Below are positions 54,344 to 63,614 of a DNA stretch of 64,000 nucleotides, in pieces; position 1 is the stretch's first letter, and every line of letters starts with the position of its first letter. The position numbers and the translations under genes were made by a program. The stretch lies in NCBI RefSeq assembly GCF_000266905.1, contig NC_018027.1, positions 3,038,001-3,102,000 of the forward strand, given 5' to 3'. The notes beneath the pieces were generated by a model. That model was not told the origin of the DNA and did no database searches. It was given only the letters and a program-made list of their open reading frames with translations. Origin of the DNA: Mycolicibacterium chubuense NBB4 (lineage in GTDB: Bacteria > Actinomycetota > Actinomycetes > Mycobacteriales > Mycobacteriaceae).

Positions 54344-57205
54344 TTAGTACGCCGAGTCGTCCGACTCGACGCGGAAGGCGCTAGCAATGGCGTCGGACCA
54401 CTCACCCTCTTCCGACGTGCCGCTGATATTGCCCAGGTACTCGTTGACCCGGTTACTCTGCTCGACCGACGTCCCGCTTCGTAACCAGTCCAGGTTGTCC
54501 CCTGAGTCCGATGACGGCGTCGGGGCTACCGCGTCCCCAGACTCGGAAAGAGTGTCTCGTGAATCGGGCGTCGAGTAGAAGATGTTGAACGATGATCTAT
54601 CCTCGCTCGACAGCGAGCCGATGAGTTGGTCGCCTGCTTCGGAGCCGAGGTCAACTCCAACCAACTGTGTCGCCGCTGAAACCAAATCCATAGCTTCCGA
54701 ACCAAATTCGGCGGCCATATCGCGGATCAGCGTGGGGTTGAGTCGGCGGTCGGTTTCGGAGAGGGCGCGTCCTTCCGCCAACACCGTCGCGCGGAAGTCC
54801 GCGTCAGCCGGCGTCAGCGTCCGCCCTGCCCGACGCTGGATGCGCAACATCGCCACGCCGGCGGCCAAGTGCATGACGATGTCACTGTAATCCTGGGTCA
54901 CGTCGCGCGCGTCACGCAGCAGGGTCAGAGCCTGGTCCCACTGGGCTGCGTCCTCGGCGATGCGGGCGGCCATCACCGACACCGCGACGTAGGTCTGCCA
55001 CTCGCCTTTCCTCGTCGCCCATTGGAGGGTTCGCTCGGCTTGCCCGAGCGCGTCGTTCCACCGACCGAGCGTAGCCATCGCCTCGATGATGATCGGATCC
55101 ATCAATGAGCGCACCTGGTCGCTGCTGCGTTCCCGGGCCAGTGCCAGCGCACCTGTGGCGTCACCGGTGTCGAGCCTCTGGCGGCATAGCCGCGCGGCCT
55201 GCTCGGCCCATGACTCGTCTTCGGCAGCCCGGAATACCTCCGGATCGACTGTCCAGCCCAAGCGTTCGGCGAGGTAGGCCTGAGATGCCGGCGGAAACTC
55301 GTCGAGAGCGGGCTGCAGCAGCACCGCGGCGTCCCGGTCCCACACAGCAGTGAGTTCCTTGGCGGACTCCCCCAGCATCAGCCGGTGATACAACTCCTCG
55401 GTCTTGTCGATCAGGTCTTTTGACTGCGCATAGCGATTGGCATGGTAAAGGACCGCTGCCCGCCGGATGCTGGTCGCGCGCGTCATGTCCTCGCGCTCGA
55501 TGAGGGGAAGCATGATGGCGCGGACGTCGCTTCGGTGCACGAATACGCCGACTCCGGCCGGTTCCACCAGAGAAGCCTCGCGCCCCAGCCGTTCCAGGAG
55601 GTCATTGGCCGCTTCGAGGGATAGGTCACCGAGGCCACACGGCGCGGCCAACACTTGGCGGATGATTCCGGCGTCAATCCGCCGAACCACCAGACCGGGG
55701 TTAGCGATCCGTTGGACGTCCTCATCGTCGAGGTGATCGAGGATCCGCTTGTAGAGCACACCCTGAATTTCTTCGCTCCCGACCCGGAAAAGCAGCCGCC
55801 GCTGCACTTCCGCTGTATGAAGCCCTTCGCGTCCTTCCCGCCGGAGTAATTCACCCGCAAGCCGCACACTGAGAGGGTTCGTCCCGATCTGGTCGAGTAC
55901 GGCATCGAGAAATTTCCGGTTCAGGGCGAGGCCACTGACCTCGCGGCGCAGCAGTGTGCGTGCCGTGGGCCGGTCTAGGCCCTCAAGATGCATTCGCTGC
56001 ACTCGGTCTCCGCCCACGTCGCCCCGCCCGGCAATCAACACCCGCAACCGATCGCCGAGCTTTGACCGCAGCACATCGATCAAATCGAACGCGCCGGCGA
56101 CGGCGACCTCACCGACGCGCTGGGCGACCTCGAACGTGTCTAACACCCAAAGGATTCGGCGCTCGGGATAAGTGTGGTCGAGTATTTGGGCATACTGCCA
56201 GGCCAGTTTGAACAGGTCCTTCGTTGAATCACGTTTGGCAGTCCGAGTCGAACTACCGACGCTCGATCGGCTGACAAGGGCCGAGGTGGCCCGCCTATTC
56301 GAGTCGTGGGACTGCCGCTCGATTTTCAATGCGAGGGCTCGCGAATCGTCGGAGACGACCGCCGACAGTTGCCGTGCGGCTTCAGCGATCAAGGTCAATG
56401 GCTGATCCGCGCGCAGCTCGGGCCGGTCGAACGTCAGGTAGGCCACCAGTGGTGGACGCGACTCGTCGTTGGCGGCCAGCACGGCCTGGGCCAGCAGCGA
56501 GGATTTCCCCACGCCGCCGGGGCCAGTGAGCGCCAAGACTCCAGGGTCCTCATCGACCAGGATATGGTTTCGCAACCGGCGCAGCTCCCGGCGCCGTCCG
56601 ACGAAACCGTCCTTAACGAGGATTCGGAGCGGTTCCAGTTGTTCGAGTACCGCGATGCGGCCTGTCAAGATGTCTTGGTCGGGCGTACGGACATCCGCTG
56701 GAAACCATGATGCGGCGGCTATCAGCGCGCGCGATTCGATGAGCGACATATGCGGAATGTCGTCAAATGCGTTGCCTACAATGCGCTCTGCCGCATCGAG
56801 CAGTGGGTCGATGCCGAGCGCGTGCGTCCCGATGATTTTGCGGCCGGCCTTGACGAGGTCGTTGAGGCGCGACGGGGCGGCTGCGTCGATGACGGCCTTT
56901 CGTACCGGCAGGGTAAGTCGCCAATGCAGTCCGCTCGGTGTGGTGACCGGCTCGCAATCCCCCGCGATGAACTCGGCGATCTCCCCACCGGCGCGCGGGG
57001 AACGGTTCTGCGGAAGCATCGCCGAGTCGAAGGCGCCGACCAGGGCGACGCTGTCGCGCAACCGTTTACGTGCGGTACTGATTCGGCTGCCGGGGAGAGA
57101 GTCATTTTCGGCAAAGGTATCGGGGTTCGGGGCCACCGAGGTCTCGGAGTCGAGGCCGAATCGCCGACGCAACTCCTCGGCGCTGACCTTTCGCACCGCG
57201 GCCAT
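54344..57205 (-). CDS. Large STAND NTPase with helical C-terminal repeats
   Basis: 953 residues. An N-terminal region of about 195 residues without a known domain is followed by a STAND-type ATPase: linker FVGRRRELRRL, Walker A LTGPGGVGKSSLLAQ (229-236) and Walker B RRILWVLDTFEV. The second half is helical and repeat-like (ARLCRQRLDTGDATGALALA; QWDQALTLLRDARDV), ending in a Ser/Asp/Glu-rich tail. STAND ATPases act as ligand-triggered oligomer switches. The start ATG overlaps the previous stop (TGATG), so it is translated with the EAD-like ATPase. Confidence 0.75.
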   Translation of the reverse strand: MAAVRKVSAEELRRRFGLDSETSVAPNPDTFAENDSLPGSRISTARKRLRDSVALVGAFDSAMLPQNRSPRAGGEIAEFIAGDCEPVTTPSGLHWRLTLPVRKAVIDAAAPSRLNDLVKAGRKIIGTHALGIDPLLDAAERIVGNAFDDIPHMSLIESRALIAAASWFPADVRTPDQDILTGRIAVLEQLEPLRILVKDGFVGRRRELRRLRNHILVDEDPGVLALTGPGGVGKSSLLAQAVLAANDESRPPLVAYLTFDRPELRADQPLTLIAEAARQLSAVVSDDSRALALKIERQSHDSNRRATSALVSRSSVGSSTRTAKRDSTKDLFKLAWQYAQILDHTYPERRILWVLDTFEVAQRVGEVAVAGAFDLIDVLRSKLGDRLRVLIAGRGDVGGDRVQRMHLEGLDRPTARTLLRREVSGLALNRKFLDAVLDQIGTNPLSVRLAGELLRREGREGLHTAEVQRRLLFRVGSEEIQGVLYKRILDHLDDEDVQRIANPGLVVRRIDAGIIRQVLAAPCGLGDLSLEAANDLLERLGREASLVEPAGVGVFVHRSDVRAIMLPLIEREDMTRATSIRRAAVLYHANRYAQSKDLIDKTEELYHRLMLGESAKELTAVWDRDAAVLLQPALDEFPPASQAYLAERLGWTVDPEVFRAAEDESWAEQAARLCRQRLDTGDATGALALARERSSDQVRSLMDPIIIEAMATLGRWNDALGQAERTLQWATRKGEWQTYVAVSVMAARIAEDAAQWDQALTLLRDARDVTQDYSDIVMHLAAGVAMLRIQRRAGRTLTPADADFRATVLAEGRALSETDRRLNPTLIRDMAAEFGSEAMDLVSAATQLVGVDLGSEAGDQLIGSLSSEDRSSFNIFYSTPDSRDTLSESGDAVAPTPSSDSGDNLDWLRSGTSVEQSNRVNEYLGNISGTSEEGEWSDAIASAFRVESDDSAY

Positions 57206-58317
57206 CACTGCCCGCCTACAGTTTGCAGATACTTCCCAGCGACGCGGCCGATTCCTGCGCCGATCCGCCGAAACGGCAACGGCACCGTGTACGGGGGTGC
57301 ACCCGCCGCTTGGGACACCAGCATCTCCACGGCCTCGCTGTCGAGGTCTTCGCCGACGCTGGCAGCGAGGTCCTTGAAGTAAGCCTTGAGCGCCTCAGCG
57401 TCCAGATAGACGATGTGCTCTCGCGACACATAACCTTCCGCATCGGCGGACAGGATGCCGCTGTACCCGAGCAGCACGATCCGCAGCATGCCGGCTTCGG
57501 CGGTCGCCGCGGCATTGGCGAGCTCGGCAGCCATCCTTTGACAAGCTTCGGTCATGTAAACGGCGGAGACATCGTCGATCACGAGCCATCGCACGGTGCC
57601 CACTCTGGCGGTGGCGTTGGTCTTGAACCAGCGCGAGAGCATCCGGACGTGCGTGTCGGGCTGGGCTTGGGGATCGAACTCAGGCGGCGGCCAGTCAAGA
57701 CGTTGTGCGACCTCGTTCATCAAGTCCAAAGGGCCCCACGCCTGTCCGGCCACCGTGATGTGAGACGGCTGGATACGCACCGCAGCGTCCAGCGGCAGGC
57801 CCATCCGCGCGCAACCGTGCGCGATAAGGAACCAAATGTGGCTCCGGCCCGAACCGGACGGACCGTCGACGATGAGTACGCGAGCGCCGACCTCGCTAGC
57901 AAGATCATCCAGCGCTGCGCGGACCGGATTACGATCGAGGAATGCGCGATGCTGCGGGAGCAGGCGCGCGTCGAACGCGCCGCCACCAACCGTGAAGGCC
58001 GTCAGGGCGTCAACGGGAGCCGCGTCGGGCAGGTGGTCGAGCATGCCTCGCAGAGCAGGGGCAAGTTGGTCGGCGAGGGCGTACATCAACGCACGCAATG
58101 TCCCCTTCTTCGCCGCCAGCGTGAGAACCTGCAGCCATAGGTCCCATTTGTTGCTCGCCCAGGTCAGCTGGGCGGGCGGGACGCCGTTGGCCCGAAATAT
58201 CTCCGCTAACGAGGTGTCCTCGTCGTTTCGGCCCCAGAGGTCTATGACTTTCAGGAAAACGTCTCGCGCGCCGGGCATGTCGAGAGTGAAAACCGTGCAG
58301 TCGAGGATCGTGGGCAT
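57205..58317 (-). CDS. EAD1-like domain + variant STAND-type NTPase (Walker A Lys replaced)
   Basis: 370 residues. Residues about 15-85 (FLKVIDLWGR ... DTSLAEIFRANGVPPAQLTW ... LTLAAKKGTLRALMYA) have the helix pattern of effector-associated domain 1. From 148 comes an NTPase: IVDGPSGSGRSHIWF, where the Walker A Lys is Arg158, and Walker B VRWLVIDDVSAVY. Loss of that Lys usually abolishes hydrolysis, so it could be an inactive or binding-only partner. It sits 3 bases after the protease gene and overlaps the large STAND gene. Assignment of the EAD rests on pattern, not on a profile search. Confidence 0.65.
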   Translation of the reverse strand: MPTILDCTVFTLDMPGARDVFLKVIDLWGRNDEDTSLAEIFRANGVPPAQLTWASNKWDLWLQVLTLAAKKGTLRALMYALADQLAPALRGMLDHLPDAAPVDALTAFTVGGGAFDARLLPQHRAFLDRNPVRAALDDLASEVGARVLIVDGPSGSGRSHIWFLIAHGCARMGLPLDAAVRIQPSHITVAGQAWGPLDLMNEVAQRLDWPPPEFDPQAQPDTHVRMLSRWFKTNATARVGTVRWLVIDDVSAVYMTEACQRMAAELANAAATAEAGMLRIVLLGYSGILSADAEGYVSREHIVYLDAEALKAYFKDLAASVGEDLDSEAVEMLVSQAAGAPPYTVPLPFRRIGAGIGRVAGKYLQTVGGQ

Positions 58318-58320
58318 CGG

Positions 58321-59352
58321 TTATCGCAGTCCCGCGTCGGTGAGGCCGGCCACGACGCGCGTCATCTGTCGCCCCTGATTACGGACTTCGATAGTTTTGT
58401 TGACCTTGGTCTCTGTGCTCTGATGATGAAGGGCGACCAAATGCCACTCCTCGTCGAAGACGGGGGATCCCGATGACCCGCCTTCGGTGTCGGTCAGATA
58501 CTGCACGATATCGTCATCGACGAATCTGACGACGTTGTGGATCATTCCGATTTGCTTGGGACCACCATTCGGATGCTGGATGATGTAGACGCGATCATCA
58601 ACCCCTACCGATCCGAGTGTGCCCGTGTCGATGACGACCGCGGTCGAGGGAACCTCGGTTGCGCTGACCCGCACGACGGCCCAGTCGTGGTCAGGGTCAC
58701 CGAGAATGGAGCCGGTGTCTCCCTCGAGGGCAGTATGTGGCCGAAGGACCCCGCCGAAGGCGCGTTCATAGCCGAACCAGACTTCCACTCGAGTGGCCCG
58801 GGCGCCACCATGGTCGTCGTCGTACAGCACGTGATGATTGGTCAGCACACGATCAGGTCCGATGAGAAAGCCGCTGCCGTAGTAGCGCTTACCGATGGGC
58901 ATGGTGACGCGCAACCGCACCACGCCGCGAGCCAGTTCAGTGCCACGCTCGAGGAAGGTGACGTCGAGCAGGGTGGGTTCGGCAGCCGTCTGCCGTTCCT
59001 GGGTGGCCGACATGGGAGAGGCTTTCCAGTCCGGCTCGGGTGCCGGTGCGGGCGCCGCGGGGGATGGTCCCAGCATGTCTTGCAGCGTGGCCGCGACGGC
59101 GGCATCACCGCTGTTACTGATGACCTCGACAAGCGCGCGGTTCTTACCCTCCATCGATCCACGTCGCAGGGTGTCGGCCCACATCGCCCTGGCTGTCTGC
59201 CCCCATGCGATACGGGACGGATCGAGGCCGGCTACTTGCACGAAGTCGATGATCTCGGACTCCCGAAAATAGCTTGTTGCCAGGAGGTTCCGCAGCTGCT
59301 GTGCGACCGGATCGCTGAAGTCGAATGGAACTTCGTCGAGAAAATGTGTCAT
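58321..59352 (-). CDS. EAD1-trypsin-like serine protease effector
   Basis: 343 residues. Residues 10-80 (QQLRNLLATSYFRESEIIDF, VQVAGLDPSRIAW, MWADTLRRGSMEGKNRALVE) match the effector-associated domain 1 pattern. A Pro/Ala linker follows, then from about 140 a V8/trypsin-like protease: His174 in VLTNHHVLYD, Asp223 in DPDHDWAVV and Ser294 in TEGGSSGSPVF. There is no signal peptide, so proteolysis would be intracellular. In EAD systems the shared domain on an NTPase recruits the effector. The start at MTHFLDEV removes 19 codons that overlap the promoter. Confidence 0.8.
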   Translation of the reverse strand: MTHFLDEVPFDFSDPVAQQLRNLLATSYFRESEIIDFVQVAGLDPSRIAWGQTARAMWADTLRRGSMEGKNRALVEVISNSGDAAVAATLQDMLGPSPAAPAPAPEPDWKASPMSATQERQTAAEPTLLDVTFLERGTELARGVVRLRVTMPIGKRYYGSGFLIGPDRVLTNHHVLYDDDHGGARATRVEVWFGYERAFGGVLRPHTALEGDTGSILGDPDHDWAVVRVSATEVPSTAVVIDTGTLGSVGVDDRVYIIQHPNGGPKQIGMIHNVVRFVDDDIVQYLTDTEGGSSGSPVFDEEWHLVALHHQSTETKVNKTIEVRNQGRQMTRVVAGLTDAGLR

Positions 59353-59612
59353 CCGCGTCAACCCCCACCGTGATGCGCTGAACGAATCGATCGTAGAGCG
59401 GCCGAGCACTCCTCAGCAGCGGAATCAGTTAGCCATGTGGCCGTCACCCCGTCACTGGGCGCGGATGACGACCACCTGTATCCCGGGTAGCGGGGTTCGG
59501 AGCTGCAAAGTTCCCGTGATGAGAATCGTGACATCGCGGTTTTGAGCTGGCCTGAGTATCCGACTACTCGAATTGTCCGGAGCGCACCTCATCTGCGCAC
59601 ACGCGCCGAGCG

Positions 59613-62426
59613 TCATGGTCCGGGATCGAGAGAGCGGCCTTCGCCGGTGAGCCGCGCCAGTCTATGCCGCGTATCCTCTGCATCCGTCGACTCCGGAGTG
59701 GTTCTCTGTTCGTATGTTGTCAGGGCGCTCCGCAACAAGGCGACGGCGGCGTCGATCTTGCCCATCTGCTCGAATACCTCGCCCAGACGCCGTTGGGTGT
59801 TAGCCGTTTTGAGGCTATCGGCGCCGAGTGTGGCTTCACGGCCGGTCAGGACGGCTTGTAGCGTCGCCGCCGCCTGTGACAGTTTCCCACTTCGCGCATA
59901 TGCCATACCCAGGTAGTGGTTGGTCGTCAATGTGTCGGGATCAAGATCGCCCATGACGCGTACCCAGTCGGCGTAGACGTCTTCCAACATCCGAAGTGCC
60001 TCGTCGGTGCGCCCCACATCCAGGTAGCTCAGCGCAAGGTTTCTGCGCGTCGTGAGGGTTTTCGGATCGTCTGGACCCAGAAGCCGCTCTCGCCTTGTCA
60101 CGGCATCCTCCGCGAGCATCAACGCTTCGTCTGAGCGTTTGGTGAGCAGGTAGGCGTACACCAGATTGTTCTGGGACAGAAGCGTGCGGGGATGATCCGG
60201 CCCCAAGGTGCGCACCCGGTCGTAATAGTTCTGCTCAAATAAAGCCAACGACTCTTCACCCCTATTAAGCGACCGATAGATGAACGCCAATACATTGCGT
60301 GACGCAGTTGTCTGGGGATGGTCATTGCCGAGGATCCGTTCCCTGTCGGCGAGCACCGGCTCCATCAGTTCGAGGGCTTCCTCGGCACGACCGGCGGTTC
60401 GGTAGGCCATGGCTAGGTTGTGGCGAGAGAATAGGGTCTGTTGGTGGTCTTCGCCCAAGACAGCTCGTCGATTCCTGAGGTTCTGCTCGTATAGCTCAAT
60501 CGCCTCGTCGAGGCGGTTCACTTTCCTATAGCAGGCCGCAAGGTTGTTAACCACTGTCATCGTGTCGGGGTGTAGTTCTCCCAACAATTCCGTGCGAAGT
60601 CTGACGGTGGTCTCTTCCAGTTCAATCGCTTCGGGCACCCGTTCGGCGAAGCGCAATGCGTAAGCGAGGTCTGCCCGGCAGGTCAACGTCTCAAGGTCGC
60701 GCCGTCCCAGCGCAGTCTCGGCGGTCCGGAGTGTTTCCTCCAGGACGGGCACCGCGTCCGAGGCTTTCCCCGCCGCGCGGATCGCGTCGGCGTAGTCTCG
60801 GTTCGACCGGATGGTTCGCCGGTCGTGGGCGCCGAAGAGGGCAAGGCAATCTTCTCGCAGACTCTTGGCCGCTTCCAGTGCGTTGGTCGTGTCAGATAGC
60901 GCATGCATCTGCCGAAGCGCCCACCGCCGAGCGCCGATCAGCTCTCCAATCAGGTTGGGCTCGTTGACAATTCCCTCGGCGGACGCCCATAGGGAGTCGA
61001 TCTGATCGATGAGATGACGGCCCTCTTCTCGTCTATGCCAGGTTGAATGCCAATAATCGAACAGGTGTGGCTTGAGGGTGTTGATCGCTGCCGACAGTGC
61101 ATCGTTGTAGACCTTCTTGGTGATCGCCGACTCCCGAATGAGACGCGCCAACAAGCGATGCATGATGACCGATCCGGCGTTTTCGGTGGACCACGAAACG
61201 ACCGCAGCACGAGCACAGTGCTGCAAAACCGTATCTATGGAGTTTCGCTCTCGTCGACCGGGGTCTGCGGCCACGAGGGTGTATAAAAGATCCCTGCGGA
61301 CTCCGGCCGGCGACAACGTAGCCATGACGCGCAAAAGAACCGATGCTGTTGCGCCCAACTCTTCGTCTACGCCTGCCACAGCCAGCAGAAGGGCTGCAGC
61401 GGTGGAGCGTGGATAGTCGGCGCCTGGTGCCCGTGAAAGCAGTTCGGAAATAGGGAGATCCGTGAGCCTGTCCAGATAGTCCTCGTAGGACAGGCGTTGG
61501 TCCCGGATCGTGGCCGCCGCCTGAGCGATGGCCAAGGGCAGGTCACCAAGTTTCTCCGCGATGACATCAGCAAGTCCGGTCTTGCCCAAACCGGTGATGT
61601 CGTGGAGGTATTGCAGAGACTCCTCCCGCGCGTAGACGTCGGCCTCGACCGAGACTCCTAACTGCTCGAATGCTCGATCGGCCGCGGTCACTATGACCGT
61701 GGACCTTCCTCCGCTGGGGATGAACTGGCGAACCAGGTCAGGATCTTCGGCGTTGTCGAATACGAGCAGGGACGGCATGGCCCACGTGCTGAGGAAATCG
61801 CGGAGGCGCTCGGCGGATTCTTCCGAATCCGCCTCTGGGTCGGCGATGTGAAGCCGCTCGGCGATCGTTGCCAGACCATCCACCAACGATCGCGCGGTCT
61901 CCGCGTCGAGCCATCCGATGAGGCCCAGACCATCGTTTAGTCTCGAACGGACGTATGCTGCCGCGATCTGCGACTTGCCGACGCCGCGCATGCCAGTAAT
62001 CGCAGTGACCACTGCGACATGCGATGTCTCGACGAGCCGTTCCAGCCGCTGTACGGTCTCCCGCGATATGAACGCCGTGGGTTCAGCTGGAATCTTTCCG
62101 ACCACGATGCCACGGTTATGACCGACCGGTGCAACGACTTGCTGCCCGCTACGCTGAGATAGCGCCTCGACCTTCCCAGCGAGTCCTACATTTTCGGCCG
62201 AGATCGTGGAGAGGACCTGAGATAGGTGTCCCGCTCGCTGCAGCTCCCGCAGCAGTATGTGCCAGCGCTCTCTCGACGTAAGGCCAGCGGGCATGTACTC
62301 CAGTCCAATCCCCGCGTTGTCCAGCACCTCGCGAATGGCCGGCTCGTTGGGAAATGTCGCGCCGAGCAGGACCGCGAGCCCGGCGCCCTGAACGGAATCC
62401 CATTCCTGGCCCTGAATCCACGTCAT
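59613..62426 (-). CDS. EAD1-NB-ARC-TPR STAND protein
   Basis: 937 residues. N-terminal EAD1-like domain (residues 14-78: LAVLLGATFPNEPAIREVLD, NAGIGLEYMPAGLTSRERWH, LLRELQRAGHLSQVL). Then an NB-ARC ATPase: Walker A ITGMRGVGKSQIA (145-152), Walker B SLLVFDNAED, GDLPLAIAQAAA (GLPLA-like) and VIMHRLLARL (MHD-like). From about 540 there are nine or ten 42-residue tetratricopeptides of the FGAHDRRT / LGPDHPRTLLSQNNLVYAY type. The start at MTWIQGQEWD follows GGGAG. The TPRs probably sense a ligand and the EAD passes the signal on. Confidence 0.85.
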   Translation of the reverse strand: MTWIQGQEWDSVQGAGLAVLLGATFPNEPAIREVLDNAGIGLEYMPAGLTSRERWHILLRELQRAGHLSQVLSTISAENVGLAGKVEALSQRSGQQVVAPVGHNRGIVVGKIPAEPTAFISRETVQRLERLVETSHVAVVTAITGMRGVGKSQIAAAYVRSRLNDGLGLIGWLDAETARSLVDGLATIAERLHIADPEADSEESAERLRDFLSTWAMPSLLVFDNAEDPDLVRQFIPSGGRSTVIVTAADRAFEQLGVSVEADVYAREESLQYLHDITGLGKTGLADVIAEKLGDLPLAIAQAAATIRDQRLSYEDYLDRLTDLPISELLSRAPGADYPRSTAAALLLAVAGVDEELGATASVLLRVMATLSPAGVRRDLLYTLVAADPGRRERNSIDTVLQHCARAAVVSWSTENAGSVIMHRLLARLIRESAITKKVYNDALSAAINTLKPHLFDYWHSTWHRREEGRHLIDQIDSLWASAEGIVNEPNLIGELIGARRWALRQMHALSDTTNALEAAKSLREDCLALFGAHDRRTIRSNRDYADAIRAAGKASDAVPVLEETLRTAETALGRRDLETLTCRADLAYALRFAERVPEAIELEETTVRLRTELLGELHPDTMTVVNNLAACYRKVNRLDEAIELYEQNLRNRRAVLGEDHQQTLFSRHNLAMAYRTAGRAEEALELMEPVLADRERILGNDHPQTTASRNVLAFIYRSLNRGEESLALFEQNYYDRVRTLGPDHPRTLLSQNNLVYAYLLTKRSDEALMLAEDAVTRRERLLGPDDPKTLTTRRNLALSYLDVGRTDEALRMLEDVYADWVRVMGDLDPDTLTTNHYLGMAYARSGKLSQAAATLQAVLTGREATLGADSLKTANTQRRLGEVFEQMGKIDAAVALLRSALTTYEQRTTPESTDAEDTRHRLARLTGEGRSLDPGP

Positions 62427-63257
62427 AAGGTCATCTCCCGCGGTCCTTCTCGACAGAAGGCACGTCTCGGGGCGTGGCGCACCGCTGTCCTGGCCTTGGT
62501 CCGCGGGGGAACGATCGCATGATGCGTGGATCGCCGTCACCGTCGCCCACGTGACCCTCGCCCCTATGCCCCACGGCTAGATCTTGTACTACGCGGCGGC
62601 AGATTGTTCCTCAATTGCGCCACCCGGGAGATGCATTTCCCGCGAACACGCAGACGGCCTATCGGTCCAGAGGCTCGGTAGACGGCTTACTTCATCTTGC
62701 TAGGCTGCCGTCCGTCACGACGGCACGAGTGCTGCAAATTCCAAGGTGGTCGACCGATTCTCGGGAGGGCCGCCGGATGCACCGGTGGCGTCCTATGACT
62801 AATCGAGAACGCAAAGTGAAACCAGCTGACTGTGAGTGTTTCTCGGATCCGTACGTAGCACATTCCATACCGGCCGTCCTCGAGGCTAAGTGGCGACCGA
62901 ACGGTAGCTGCGGCAACGGTCGTGGAGAGATGGTCTCGATCGCTTGCTCTCGGATGTCGGACCCGAGAGCCACTCAGGGTTGCGTTGGACCACTAGCGTT
63001 CGCAGATGCTGCGCACGGGAAGGAACCAGCGTTTGGCCCAACAAGAGGACGAACACTGATTGCAGGCTCAACAATCGGCGACACCCATTCTCTAACCGTA
63101 CGACGCCTCATTCGGTTCGTCGGTGACGTCAGCCACCACCGTCTCGCTGCGAGGGCAGTCGTGCGCTCGGCTGGCCAAGCGCTCGCCGACGGAAACCGGC
63201 GAGCGGCTCGGCGGGTGGGGAGGCATTCGGCGCGGTGCGTTGGGGGGTGCCTTTCGT
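62427..63257. other. Long intergenic region upstream of the EAD-NB-ARC gene
   Basis: About 830 bases with only weak, overlapping frames on both strands (a 256-codon plus frame and a long minus frame lack domain-like sequence). Likely the promoter region of the NB-ARC gene plus degraded DNA; no repeat or RNA gene recognised. Confidence 0.35.
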
Positions 63258-63614
63258 ATGGAATCGACCACGCGCACAGGTGGTTTCCTGTACAGGCCGG
63301 TTCTACTCCCCTGCGGACCGTACGCCTGGTTCTTTGGAGGAGGTGCGTGTCCGTCGGCCTACATTGCGAGGCTGTTCGACTCTGACCCCGAGTATGCCGA
63401 CAATCTAACCACTCAGAAATTGGTTGACTTCGCCGAGGCGCATCCTGATTACGACATTCTCTTGACAATGGTCGACGGCTCCAAGGTGCTGCGATTCGAT
63501 TCCTCGCCCCAACACCGGCACCAAATTCCGCATCTGCTCGCGGATGACTATCTTCACAGCTACCTGACCGACCGCAACTACGAGTCTGGATCGATGCAGC
63601 GTGTGAAGGCCTAG
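63258..63614 (+). CDS. Hypothetical protein
   Basis: 118 residues from the ATG at 63258 (GGGGGTGCC upstream). N-terminal GGFLYRPVLLPCGPYAWFFG is hydrophobic; the rest is acidic and well-formed (DPEYADNLTTQKLVDFAEAH, DYDILLTMVDGSKVLRFDSS, LLADDYLHSYLTDRNYESGS). Not recognised. The composition after residue 35 is protein-like, but the upstream frame is not, hence the start. Confidence 0.45.
   Translation: MESTTRTGGFLYRPVLLPCGPYAWFFGGGACPSAYIARLFDSDPEYADNLTTQKLVDFAEAHPDYDILLTMVDGSKVLRFDSSPQHRHQIPHLLADDYLHSYLTDRNYESGSMQRVKA

Noticed and set aside
62615..63385. 256-codon plus-strand open frame
   Set aside because: Its composition is Arg/Ser/Gly-rich without hydrophobic periodicity, it overlaps better frames, and it has no ribosome site or known motif.
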